From the IMG/VR virus record IMGVR_UViG_3300033148_004903, positions 1 to 33,098 of that record: 33,098 nucleotides of DNA. One strand, given 5' to 3'. The DNA comes from a virus. A model generated the notes under the pieces. It was not told where the DNA came from. It did not search any database and was given only the letters and a program-made list of their open reading frames with translations. Position numbers and translations under genes: made by a program. This document shows positions 23,530-30,752 of this stretch, one piece after another. The number at the start of each line of letters is the position of its first letter. Positions within the stretch are counted from its first letter, which is position 1.

Positions 23530-23813
23530 TTTAGTCTGCTCCTTAGCCTTCTCAGTTTTGATTTTTTAATATACAAATACTCCTCATCACTCACCCCGAG
23601 GATGACCTTCAGCTGCTGTAACATTATGTCAACATCGGCCATCTCCTCGATGATGTCATGCCTCATGGCCACTAAACTATCATCTCTTCGCCGCTTGAGT
23701 TTGCAGATGGCGAAAATAAGCTCCGATGCTTCCTCTATCGCCATATCCAGCTGGAAGCTTGCTCCCCACCTCCTGACCGCGGCGTTGAATAACTCTCTTT
23801 CCCTTAATTTCAT
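23526..23813 (-). CDS. MazG-like nucleotide pyrophosphohydrolase
   Basis: This 95-residue all-helical protein has the MazG-type metal-binding pattern: E27, E28 and E31 in IEEASEL, and E56, E57 and D60 in IIEEMADVD. Members hydrolyse NTPs or dNTPs to monophosphates. In phages they may clear damaged nucleotides or affect the host starvation alarm. GAGGGG lies about 10 bases before the ATG, inside the upstream gene. Confidence 0.82.
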   Translation of the reverse strand: MKLRERELFNAAVRRWGASFQLDMAIEEASELIFAICKLKRRRDDSLVAMRHDIIEEMADVDIMLQQLKVILGVSDEEYLYIKKSKLRRLRSRLK

Positions 23814-23934
23814 GTTTCATTCCCCTCAGGGCCTTATCCATGCACCTCGGGCAGATCCCGTGCGTGACCTTGCCGGGGGTGGGGCCGCCTCGCCCTCCCA
23901 GGTCCTTACCACACCACGCACAGACTGCTTTCAT
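23680..23934 (-). CDS. Small zinc-binding protein overlapping MazG
   Basis: This gene encodes 84 residues. The first 40 contain CAWCGKDLGG and THGICPRCMDKAL, a clear four-cysteine zinc site. The last 45 residues come from DNA that also encodes MazG in another frame (overlap 134 bases) and are low in recognisable features. Either the zinc protein really has this tail, or a stop was lost by mutation. Its start overlaps the upstream gene as ATGA. Confidence 0.65.
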   Translation of the reverse strand: MKAVCAWCGKDLGGRGGPTPGKVTHGICPRCMDKALRGMKHEIKGKRVIQRRGQEVGSKLPAGYGDRGSIGAYFRHLQTQAAKR

Positions 23935-24431
23935 AGCGACTCCAGTGAAGATCTAATCTGCTCCGCAGTCTCCGCACCGACCGCCAGACCACGCTCAATC
24001 TTGCTAAGAGTTGATTGCTGTTGCCCGATGAGCCGGGCCAGGCCTTCCTGGCTGAGGCCCAGCTTTCCCCTCTTCTGCTTGATGGCTTGTGCGAGTCCGG
24101 GCAATACCACAGCCGGTTGGCGCGTCCGCTCCTGTGCAGGCACCGGCCTATAATGCCTGGCCCCCGGCCTTGTCCTCCGAGGGGGCGTTGGAGGCAGCAT
24201 GCCCGTGAGCTCCTGGTAAATTTCCCGGCCCTGGCCGCACCTGATACACGCCTCGAAGCGCACAAGCTCCGCTGTCGGCCCACGGCTATACAGGCACCTG
24301 GCATCCCTGATTGCCTCCTCTATTGCGCGGTTCTGGCGCTGCACGCAGCGGATCTTCAGCATGGTGCACCTGAAACGCTCGCATTCAAAAAACTCACCAT
24401 CTGCTGCTACCAAATGTTGCGGTCTAGCCAC
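23931..24431 (-). CDS. Zinc-finger plus XRE helix-turn-helix regulator
   Basis: This 166-residue protein has two parts. Residues 1-70 have a cysteine cluster (FECERFRCTMLKIRC, then FEACIRCGQG) suited to zinc. Residues about 110-160 are a Cro/XRE-type helix-turn-helix (KRGKLGLSQEGLARLIGQQQ, STLSKIERGL). A proline-rich linker (about 78-105) joins them. In the middle of the early operon it is the best candidate here for a regulator of the late switch, since no Mor/C-type activator is seen. Confidence 0.75.
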   Translation of the reverse strand: MARPQHLVAADGEFFECERFRCTMLKIRCVQRQNRAIEEAIRDARCLYSRGPTAELVRFEACIRCGQGREIYQELTGMLPPTPPRRTRPGARHYRPVPAQERTRQPAVVLPGLAQAIKQKRGKLGLSQEGLARLIGQQQSTLSKIERGLAVGAETAEQIRSSLESL

Positions 24432-24625
24432 TTGACCGCCTCCTCGAACGCTTCCTCGTATCCCTCGCCAATCCTCTGGTACAAGGCCTTTTGCATATCT
24501 TCCGGAAGCGCCTTAAAACACCGATAACAAAATGAATAGTGTCTTTTTTTGGATCTTCCGCATAAACACTCCTCGCTCATTAACTCATCTGCGTACCATT
24601 GCCATTCTTTCTGCGCGGTGCTCAT
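24407..24625 (-). CDS. Small cysteine-motif phage protein
   Basis: This gene encodes 72 residues containing CLCGRSKKRHYSFCYRCFKA (C20, C22, C33, C36), a compact zinc site, followed by an acidic helix ending AVKWLDRNIW. Such proteins are seen in phage early regions without known function. It overlaps its neighbours (ATGA at the start, 25 bases at the end). Confidence 0.72.
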   Translation of the reverse strand: MSTAQKEWQWYADELMSEECLCGRSKKRHYSFCYRCFKALPEDMQKALYQRIGEGYEEAFEEAVKWLDRNIW

Positions 24626-24879
24626 TTTCCTCTTCCGTTTTTAGGGGCAAGCACGCTAACAGCCCGGCCCTTGAACTCGTCAATTTTCACGATCACCTGG
24701 AGTTCCGGGTCCCAGTAAATGCCCAGCTGCTTGAATGGCTTGCCCTCCGGCGTCATCAGCACTCTCGGCTTTAGGACAATGACTCCGTACTGCATGATGC
24801 CCTGTACCAGCTCAGGGCTTGGCTCGTTTCCGACCCTTGCCCTCCAGTTCTCTATGAAGTGCTTGCTCAGCGTTATCAC
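24622..24879 (-). CDS. Hypothetical protein, possibly DUF4258-like
   Basis: This gene encodes 85 residues with a GTG start directly after the previous TAG (TAGGTG). It begins LSKHFIENWRARVG, recalling the HxxERxxxR start of DUF4258/RelE-like small proteins, then VIVLKPRVLMTPEG and the strand LQVIVKIDEFKGRAVSVL. The relation is weak and no function is claimed. Confidence 0.62.
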   Translation of the reverse strand: MITLSKHFIENWRARVGNEPSPELVQGIMQYGVIVLKPRVLMTPEGKPFKQLGIYWDPELQVIVKIDEFKGRAVSVLAPKNGRGK

Positions 24880-25158
24880 CTAGCTCACCAGGTCGATTGT
24901 CAGGATCTTCTCGTACCCCACGAATGTGCGCTTCCCGTAGCGCTGCCCTATTACGATGCCTTCCTCCGTTACCTGCAGCAGCCGCACGTGCTTTAACTGG
25001 ATAAAGTTTTTCTCCAGGTTGACATTGACGAAATGCCCTACCCATTTGGTGAGATAATCCCAGGAGCCCGCAGTTGCCATGCTCGCGCTCATCATGGTCA
25101 TGCTCATGGCCAAGACTAGCAAAGCTCCCAGGATCACCACCTTTTTGCCTTTTTTCAT
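24880..25158 (-). CDS. Small exported or membrane-anchored protein
   Basis: This gene encodes 92 residues. Residues 1-30 form a signal-type segment (MKKGKKVVILGALLVLAMSM with the likely cut site SMATAG). The rest is a small beta domain (FVNVNLEKNFIQLKHVRLLQ, then GIVIGQRYGKRTFVGYEKIL) like an SH3/LSm fold. The start at 25158 overlaps the gemA stop as ATGA; an earlier ATG is in the gemA shadow. A periplasmic product in the early operon could affect superinfection or the envelope (inference). Confidence 0.7.
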   Translation of the reverse strand: MKKGKKVVILGALLVLAMSMTMMSASMATAGSWDYLTKWVGHFVNVNLEKNFIQLKHVRLLQVTEEGIVIGQRYGKRTFVGYEKILTIDLVS

Positions 25159-25670
25159 CTTTGCCCCCCGCTTGTTTTCCTGACATAATAGTTCCCGCAG
25201 CCCTTCCGGTCTGCGCGGTACTTGACGTACTGAAGAAGCCTTCTGAGCTCTGAGTCCTTGAGCCAGCGGGGATCGTCCACCTTGAACATGCGCCAGCAAA
25301 GGCCCCTGAGCGATTTCTCCCGGTAGCCCATCTCGCACCAGATGGCGTAGAGCATGCGGATCTGGGGATCGCCCTCGAGCCGGTATTCATACTCGATGTC
25401 TTCATCCCCCTTTTTCCAGCCGGAGATCTCCGCGGGCACAGCAGGAGCGAATATCCTCATTCCCTGCTGCTGGAGGTGAATGATCAGGGCGTGCCTCTCC
25501 CCCAGGGTGAGCTCGCTAAGGCCCCCGACCTCTCTTCCCGCGATCTCTGAGGCGAGCTTGCACCAGACCTCCTTGCTGTCGGAGTAGGGCAGCCCGCACT
25601 TTGAAAATGCCCTGTGCAGCAAGGTGTTCTGCCGCCTGTAGATGTCAGATGCTTTCCTGTGCTTGCGCAT
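25155..25670 (-). CDS. gemA: GemA-like protein (Mu gp16 family)
   Basis: The 171-residue protein has the gp16/GemA layout: DIYRRQNTLLHRAFSKCGL at the N-terminus, LTLGERHALIIHLQQQG in the middle, and the C-terminal block IRMLYAIWCEMGYREKSLRG followed by LRRLLQYVKYRA. In Mu, GemA affects host gene expression and DNA supercoiling. The ATG has no clear ribosome site; the bases in front of it are instead a copy of the transposase end site (25673-25691). Confidence 0.83.
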   Translation of the reverse strand: MRKHRKASDIYRRQNTLLHRAFSKCGLPYSDSKEVWCKLASEIAGREVGGLSELTLGERHALIIHLQQQGMRIFAPAVPAEISGWKKGDEDIEYEYRLEGDPQIRMLYAIWCEMGYREKSLRGLCWRMFKVDDPRWLKDSELRRLLQYVKYRADRKGCGNYYVRKTSGGQR

Positions 25671-25672
25671 TT

Positions 25673-25691
25673 TTTCTCAAACCATTTGCAA
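25673..25691 (-). repeat. Internal copy of the transposase end site
   Basis: On the minus strand TTGCAAATGGTTTGAGAAA matches the R1/R2 site at 18 of 19 positions. It lies 7.3 kb from the left end, between gam and gemA, only two bases before the gemA ATG, and points in the same direction as the left-end sites. Confidence 0.85.
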
Positions 25692-25696
25692 GAATC

Positions 25697-26140
25697 TCAG
25701 GTTTTCAGCTCGTAGTTGAACTGCTCGACCAGCTTTTTCCTCGCCCCGATCACTGCCAGCTTCTCATCAGGCCATTTCTCGATAATGGGGCGGTTGATTT
25801 GCTCGACCACCTTGATGCCCTCGAGCCAGCCCTGCTCCTTGATTTTGCCGAGCGCATCCCTCGGGATCTGCACTTTCTTCTGCTTGGTGAAAAGGAGCAC
25901 TCCATGCGGGAGAATGGCCTTATCCTCTCCCTGGAAAAGCTCAACCCTCTCCTTTTTTGCCAGGGCCTTGAGCTCCTTTTCCCCGGACTCGATCAATGCT
26001 TCCAGGTTGCTGATCTCCTCATGGTATTTCTCGCGCACGCGCGCCAGCTCTGCCTCAGCATCCTCCTGCACCATCTGAAGCGAGACCTTGAAGTTAATCA
26101 AATCCCAGAGAATGGCATCAGCTTTCTTACGCGGCGTCAT
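25697..26140 (-). CDS. gam: Gam-like host-nuclease inhibitor
   Basis: This 147-residue protein is of the Mu Gam family, which binds DNA ends and protects them from host nucleases. The N-terminal half is a coiled coil (about 15-65). Then comes the family beta/helix region LPHGVLLFTKQKKVQIPRDA (about 78-97) and the end EKLAVIGARKKLVEQFNYEL. It is shorter than many homologues but has both conserved parts. GGAGAG precedes the ATG; it overlaps the upstream gene by 14 bases. Confidence 0.9.
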   Translation of the reverse strand: MTPRKKADAILWDLINFKVSLQMVQEDAEAELARVREKYHEEISNLEALIESGEKELKALAKKERVELFQGEDKAILPHGVLLFTKQKKVQIPRDALGKIKEQGWLEGIKVVEQINRPIIEKWPDEKLAVIGARKKLVEQFNYELKT

Positions 26141-26519
26141 CGCGTCTCTCCTGCAGCTCCATCTCCAGCTGGCCCACTATTTTAGGCAGGGCCAGTTTTT
26201 TCAACCTGCTCACCAGCAACAGCCCTCTCCTTGACGAGCTGAGGATTCTGGAGCAATACTCCTCCAGCTCTGAGCCTGCCCGCACCAGGTAGTATCCCCC
26301 GCCTGTCTGAGACGAGGTGGACCCGATCGGGATACCCTTGAGACGCTGGGTAGTGATCAGCTTACGGATATCCCGCGTGTCGTTGATCTTGTGGCGTACC
26401 TTCTTGCCGAACACGCGCTCGTAGAGCTCGTCCATGCCAATGGCATTTTCCTTGCCAACGTGCTCAGAGAGCGTTTCCATCAGCCTCGCCCTTGCTTCTT
26501 CATTGCTGATCTTTTCCAT
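26127..26519 (-). CDS. Winged-helix early protein
   Basis: This gene encodes 130 residues with KKVRHKINDTRDIRKLITTQ followed by LKGIPIGSTSSQTGGGYYLV, a winged-helix pattern common to small phage proteins that bind DNA near replication genes. The C-terminal half is helical. Between the MuB-type gene and gam it may help replication or regulation. It overlaps both neighbours. Confidence 0.75.
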   Translation of the reverse strand: MEKISNEEARARLMETLSEHVGKENAIGMDELYERVFGKKVRHKINDTRDIRKLITTQRLKGIPIGSTSSQTGGGYYLVRAGSELEEYCSRILSSSRRGLLLVSRLKKLALPKIVGQLEMELQERRDDAA

Positions 26520-26967
26520 GCGCCTTCCTCGATCTTTTCAAGTTTTTGCTCTTATATGAAGTTATCGGTGTCTCCGGGCCCGGATCATTCACCAGCTGCC
26601 AGTAACCCCGCGCCCTTTTGTCCTGCCGGATGTAGCCCAGCCTGTAAAATGCGTGAATGTACTCGGCCACCGTCGGCCTGCTTGCTCCTGAGAGCCGCTC
26701 GATCTCGGCAACCGTAAATTGCCTGTGAGAGCGGACCAGGTGCCACACAATATCGAGCTTTGTACGCTTCCGCTCCTTTCCCCGGTACACATAGAGGTCT
26801 TTGTCCAGCCTGATGATTTCGCCTGCCTTGCAAAGCCCTCTTAACTCCTGGCGCGCCCTTGCAGCTTCCTGGTAGCTCTGAACCTTGAGGGCGTTTAAGA
26901 GCTCGTCCTTCTTGAACCTGCCGAACCTCCTTGCCGCCTCGCGTACCCTGGGCCTGATTCCCTTCAT
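26500..26967 (-). CDS. Double winged-helix DNA-binding protein
   Basis: This gene encodes 155 residues with two helix-turn-helix parts. Residues about 15-65 read FKKDELLNALKVQSYQEAAR and end with a wing (EIIRLDKDLYVYRG). Residues about 70-120 read FTVAEIERLSGASRPTVAEY and a wing (GYIRQDKRARGYWQL). The C-terminus is basic. It overlaps the MuB-type gene by ATGA, which suggests a partner role in transposition or its control. No specific family is claimed. Confidence 0.77.
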   Translation of the reverse strand: MKGIRPRVREAARRFGRFKKDELLNALKVQSYQEAARARQELRGLCKAGEIIRLDKDLYVYRGKERKRTKLDIVWHLVRSHRQFTVAEIERLSGASRPTVAEYIHAFYRLGYIRQDKRARGYWQLVNDPGPETPITSYKSKNLKRSRKAHGKDQQ

Positions 26968-27662
26968 TTGCCCCGAAGCCCCCTCTTGATGGCCAGCTTG
27001 ACCATGTCATCACTGATCTTGCTGGCTTTGTTTACCTCGGCCAGCTCCTCGAGCGTCCTCACGTCCCTGGAAACCAGCCGGAAATCCCCGTCGGATGCTT
27101 CCCTGAGAATCTCGGCCTGGTTCGCGCTGAGCGAAAGCCCTGCAGCCTGCTTGGCGAAAAACAAAATGTCCTGCGCCTGGATGGGGCCGAATTCAACGCT
27201 CCTGAGAGTTCTGGACCAGGCGCGCCGCTCTTTCTGCATCTTTCGCACCACCAGTCTTTCCCCGATCAACGCAAACGGCACGAACGTGATGTCTGCCAGG
27301 TCCCTGATCCACTCCAGAAGCCCTTCACTCAGCTTGTCAGCCTCGTCTATCAGGATCGGCCGGGGTTCCCGGTAGAGCTTCATCTTGATAGCTTCAAATG
27401 CCAGCTTTTTGCGGTGTGGAACCGGATCGATCATCAGCTCAAAGCAGATATCCTGGAGCATCCAGAGCTCCGTCCACCCTTTGAGCGCCCGGACGTATGT
27501 CCAGCCCTCCTGGGCCGCAAAAAACCTGGCAGCCGATGTCTTTCCTCTCCCTGCCTGGCCCCAGAAAGCCAGGAGCACCGGCTCTCCCGACACCTTGTCC
27601 GCATCCCTCATGGCAGAGATGAAGTTCTTGACATTTGCAGTGTGCACAAAAACATTTTTCAT
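26964..27662 (-). CDS. MuB-type AAA ATPase, target-choice protein
   Basis: This 232-residue ATPase has Walker A GQAGRGKT (35-42), Walker B PILIDEAD (D106, E107) and the later LIGERLVVRKMQ and RTLRSVEFGP regions of the MuB/IstB-like AAA group. MuB coats target DNA and stimulates the transposase, and keeps the phage from inserting into itself. The ATG at 27662 overlaps the transposase stop as ATGA with GAGGGAAG upstream; the longer frame to 27704 has no support. Confidence 0.92.
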   Translation of the reverse strand: MKNVFVHTANVKNFISAMRDADKVSGEPVLLAFWGQAGRGKTSAARFFAAQEGWTYVRALKGWTELWMLQDICFELMIDPVPHRKKLAFEAIKMKLYREPRPILIDEADKLSEGLLEWIRDLADITFVPFALIGERLVVRKMQKERRAWSRTLRSVEFGPIQAQDILFFAKQAAGLSLSANQAEILREASDGDFRLVSRDVRTLEELAEVNKASKISDDMVKLAIKRGLRGK

Positions 27663-29779
27663 GATCGGCTTCCCTCCTCTTGCTCCTCCGGCCCCGCGAG
27701 CCATAACTCCTGCAATGACTCGAAGCGCGGTTTTAACTGCCTGAAGGTCTTTGTTTTCTCGAAATATCTCATGAACTGCATGTCATCGAGCGAAAGCTCC
27801 TCGCCCCTGCATTCCCGCTCAAGCAGGGCCTCGTAACGGTCCGGCTCAGACATGTAGACCGGCTCTTGCTTCTTGGGCTTCAGCTCCAGCACCTTCATCC
27901 TGGAGGCCTCCGCCTCTATCCTCTCCGCTTCCGCCCTGGCGAGCGCCCGAGGCTTTTTCTTTCGCCCAGGTCCCTCTTTAGCTCTTTCAGGTATGGCAAC
28001 CAGCGAAGGGGCCGACTCGACATATGATCTGGCTACTGTTTCTGTGGTTTTTTGAAGCTTCCTTTTCCGCTCGATGCCCATCTTGACCAGGGCCAGGTCC
28101 TCTTTTTGGCCGGTCAGCTTTGCCATTGGATGAACAGGTTCCACTGCTTCGGCCTCACACAGAAGCCTGCTTCCTTTTTGCTCATACACATAGATGCGGG
28201 AGAGGTCCTCGAGGTCGTAGCGGATCATAACCCGCTCCTTGTATCCATACAGGGCCTCGTCATAGTAATTGCGCCCCATGAACCGGATGCCGTTTCGGCC
28301 TGGCGGCGCTTTCGGTTCCATGCTCATCATCAGGAACCTGAGCGCCCGCTCGTCCACACCCGGGCCTTTGCCTGCCTCCCATACCTCTATCGGGCAGAGG
28401 CCCTTGAGGCCCCGGTGCGGCCGCCTGGCATACTCCGCCACCCAGCCTGCTATGATCCTGTTGGCCTCCTCAATGGTAGGTACCCAGCCCCCGTATTTTT
28501 TCTCGTGAATCTTTTTGTGTAGTCTCTCGTTTCGGAGCATGTGGGCCGGCTTGTCCTGGATGGATGCACCCGTATAGGTGGGCATGAGTCGCTCTAGCTC
28601 GTTGAAAGTGCCGAAAAACCGCTCGACCGGCTTGCTCTGCGCATTGTAGGGCCAGGCAAATGTCGTCTCTATTCCAAGCCGGGCGAACATCCCGTAAAAC
28701 CCGGCCTCCTCGAAATCAATGTCCGTGCTCGTAAAAATCTTGGCCTTGAAGGCCTTGCCGTTATCCAGATATGCCACTTTCGGCATCTTCCCGAGCGCCA
28801 GGATCGCGCGTCGAAGCCCGGCGGCCACGCACTGAACGTTCTCCGTTGGCATAATCTCCCAGCCTGCCGGCATGCACGATGCCCAGTCATACCACATCAG
28901 GAGCGATGCCCTGCAGGGCTTGCCTGTATATGGATTCAGGCACTGGAAATTCAGCGGATGCCCGTCTGCCACGAGCACTTCCCCCACCTCCAGCAGACCC
29001 GCGTCTCTTTCAAGATAAGGCAGGCACTTGTCGTTTAGCGCCTTTTCCCCCTCCCGGCAAAAGACCCACTGGTCATAATGCGTGGCCTTCCAATCCTCAA
29101 GCGCCCGCCGAAGCGTGGCTTCCGAGGAAGGAGAAGGGACCTGCCGCTTGCGTAGCGCCAGCTTTGTTAGCCGGCACACCTCCGAGATGCGCAGCCGGTT
29201 TGGGTGAAGCGCAAATGAGAGAAGCATATTGAACTCCTGGTCAGTGACCTTGCGCTTCCCGCGGTTGTTCCCCCACATGGGCGCAATCTTCGTGAAATCA
29301 TGGTCCTTGCGCTGGAGCTCCTTTCTCCAGCGCTCAACGCTTTTCCAGGATGTGGGCCCCAGGATCTCATATACCCGCGGCATCAGGTTGCCCGTGTTAT
29401 ATCCCTTGATGAAAAGCTCGGCAGCCCTCACCGCGGACCCCCCCGCTGCCTTTGCCCGCTTCTTTTCAGCCACGTATGCTCGGACCAGGTCGGCCCTGGC
29501 CAGGGCGATCCTGTTCTGCCACTCGCTTAGCTCCGGTGACCCCACCGCCACCCTCCTATCCTTATTATATAGGTCGGGTGCGCCGGTCTTTGCCCTGTTC
29601 ACCATGACCGCGATCTTCACTTCCTCCGGCAATTCCGCCAGATGAAACCTCTTGTCTCCTCTTCCGTTTACTTTCTGGGCTCTCCAGCTTTCTTTTTTCG
29701 CCCGCTTGTGCACCGCCCTAACACTTATCCTTAAGCACTCAGCGATCTCCGCTGGTGCAACCAAGTCATAACCGTTCAT
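27659..29779 (-). CDS. MuA-type DDE transposase
   Basis: This 706-residue transposase makes the DNA cuts and joins for integration and replication. Residues 1-60 are a winged helix like the MuA N-terminus (LVAPAEIAECLRISVRAVHK). The catalytic core has D272 (VADGHPLNF), D339 (AYLDNGKAF) and E386 (SKPVERFFGTF), almost the same positions as D269, D336 and E392 in MuA. A Mu-type C-terminal beta domain follows (about 480-560), then a basic helical tail that in Mu binds the B protein. AAAAGGAG precedes the ATG. Its sites are the repeats at both ends. Confidence 0.96.
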   Translation of the reverse strand: MNGYDLVAPAEIAECLRISVRAVHKRAKKESWRAQKVNGRGDKRFHLAELPEEVKIAVMVNRAKTGAPDLYNKDRRVAVGSPELSEWQNRIALARADLVRAYVAEKKRAKAAGGSAVRAAELFIKGYNTGNLMPRVYEILGPTSWKSVERWRKELQRKDHDFTKIAPMWGNNRGKRKVTDQEFNMLLSFALHPNRLRISEVCRLTKLALRKRQVPSPSSEATLRRALEDWKATHYDQWVFCREGEKALNDKCLPYLERDAGLLEVGEVLVADGHPLNFQCLNPYTGKPCRASLLMWYDWASCMPAGWEIMPTENVQCVAAGLRRAILALGKMPKVAYLDNGKAFKAKIFTSTDIDFEEAGFYGMFARLGIETTFAWPYNAQSKPVERFFGTFNELERLMPTYTGASIQDKPAHMLRNERLHKKIHEKKYGGWVPTIEEANRIIAGWVAEYARRPHRGLKGLCPIEVWEAGKGPGVDERALRFLMMSMEPKAPPGRNGIRFMGRNYYDEALYGYKERVMIRYDLEDLSRIYVYEQKGSRLLCEAEAVEPVHPMAKLTGQKEDLALVKMGIERKRKLQKTTETVARSYVESAPSLVAIPERAKEGPGRKKKPRALARAEAERIEAEASRMKVLELKPKKQEPVYMSEPDRYEALLERECRGEELSLDDMQFMRYFEKTKTFRQLKPRFESLQELWLAGPEEQEEGSRS

Positions 29780-29784
29780 TCAGC

Positions 29785-30036
29785 CTATTCTCCTTTTCTG
29801 ATCCAATACGGACGGCCCAGCTCCTTTTCAATGGCCGCTTTTATCCTCGCGCTCTCGGCCCTGCCGTCCACCACGTTGTATACTGAGATCCTGGAAACAG
29901 GCGGGTCGAGTGTCCGGCCTATAGCTGCCAGCGAGATGGGCTCACCTTTTGATGTCCTCTTCCCCTGGCGCCTCAATTCTGTGACCCTCTTTCTGATCTC
30001 CGTGGCTATGAACTCCTTATAAGAGTCGCTTTCCAT
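29785..30036 (-). CDS. Ner-like small DNA-binding protein
   Basis: This gene encodes 83 residues. A helix-turn-helix (ISLAAIGRTLDPPVSRISVY, NVVDGRAESARIKAAIEKEL) is followed by GRPYWIRKGE, the form of Ner/Nlp-type repressors that shut off early transcription in Mu. AAGGA overlaps the previous stop. It ends 5 bases before the transposase ATG. Confidence 0.78.
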   Translation of the reverse strand: MESDSYKEFIATEIRKRVTELRRQGKRTSKGEPISLAAIGRTLDPPVSRISVYNVVDGRAESARIKAAIEKELGRPYWIRKGE

Positions 30037-30042
30037 ATCTGT

Positions 30043-30474
30043 TTAGTCCTTGATTCCTTTCTCTTGATTTAAAACCTCAAGCGCCAGTCTGGCTCTCTTG
30101 GCCGCCTGCCGCTTTTCAAGCTCCGCCTCAGCCCAGACCATCACTCTCATTCCTTTCTCATCCAACACAGCGCAGCCCAGCGGTCTTAACATCGCTTCTA
30201 TCGGAGCCGTGGTGCCCAGCACCTGGCAAAGGATGGTCATCCAAGCAGGCGATGGCATTCTCCCGTGGTCAGAGTCTTTGCACCAGCTATCCAAGGTCGC
30301 CTTGCTGATGCTTCTTTTTATACCTTCCTGTGCCGCGATCCTGTTTATCTGGTCCACCACCTCGTCCCTTGAAAACCGAGTAGAGGACAAGGCAATACGA
30401 ATCTGCCTTTTGATCTCATGGGTGGGATTGATTGACTGGCCCCTGAACAGGGCTAATTGGTCTGATTTGAGCAT
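30043..30474 (-). CDS. First early gene, helix-turn-helix protein
   Basis: This gene encodes 143 residues. It begins LKSDQLALFRGQSINPTHEI and has a helix-turn-helix-like centre (SRDEVVDQINRIAAQEG, then SKATLDSWCKDSDHGRMPSP), with a charged C-terminal helix. Many Mu-like phages carry such a protein as the first early gene just before the transposase; its exact role is not known. AAGGAG lies 7 bases before the ATG. Confidence 0.8.
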   Translation of the reverse strand: MLKSDQLALFRGQSINPTHEIKRQIRIALSSTRFSRDEVVDQINRIAAQEGIKRSISKATLDSWCKDSDHGRMPSPAWMTILCQVLGTTAPIEAMLRPLGCAVLDEKGMRVMVWAEAELEKRQAAKRARLALEVLNQEKGIKD

Positions 30475-30551
30475 TTTTATCTCCTTGTTAGGAGATTGGC
30501 GTCCGAACTTGCCTTAAAATAGACATTGCTTTTACTCAAAAAACTGTGCTA

Positions 30552-30574
30552 CTTGATAGGTTATCTTGATAGGT
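30552..30574 (-). promoter_or_regulatory. Direct repeat over the early transcription start
   Basis: ACCTATCAAG occurs twice on the minus strand (30565-30574 and 30552-30561), 13 bp apart, directly after the early -10 box. Its place suggests an operator for a second regulator such as the Ner-like protein. Confidence 0.55.
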
Positions 30575-30603
30575 AGAATATTGGCTTTTTTTGGTGTTGT
30601 CAA
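30575..30603 (-). promoter_or_regulatory. Early promoter
   Basis: On the minus strand TTGACA (30598-30603), a 17-bp spacer and TATTCT (30575-30580) form a near-consensus sigma-70 promoter about 100 bases before the first early gene. Confidence 0.8.
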
Positions 30604-30613
30604 GGAAAAAGTT

Positions 30614-30622
30614 GGTTCCTAA
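30614..30622 (+). promoter_or_regulatory. Repressor half-site next to the early -35
   Basis: GGTTCCTAA matches the GGTTCCGAA half-site at 30706-30714 in 8 of 9 bases and lies 10 bases upstream of the early -35 box. Confidence 0.45.
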
Positions 30623-30705
30623 AAAGTTTTTTCTTGTTCTACATGTAAGAAAAGTATCGTATTGATATTGTTATCTATTCTTAATTTTTGCCGAGTTCTT
30701 AATAT

Positions 30706-30736
30706 GGTTCCGAAAATTCGGAACCGATTCGGAACC
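30706..30736. promoter_or_regulatory. Repressor operator array
   Basis: GGTTCCGAA-AA-TTCGGAACC (30706-30725) is a perfect palindrome, and a further TTCGGAACC follows at 30728-30736, 11 bp (one turn) on. A possible -10 box TAATAT (30700-30705) for the repressor gene directly adjoins it, so the repressor probably controls its own gene. Confidence 0.72.
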
Positions 30737-30752
30737 GGGAATACCCTCTAAA

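Noticed and set aside
23698-23710. TTTGCAGATGG as another transposase site
   Set aside because: Only the first 11 bases match; the TTTGAGAAA half is absent and the sequence lies in the MazG gene.
27663-27704. Upstream start for the MuB-type gene
   Set aside because: The added residues are glycine/arginine-rich shadow of the transposase end; the ATGA overlap with GAGGGAAG supports 27662.
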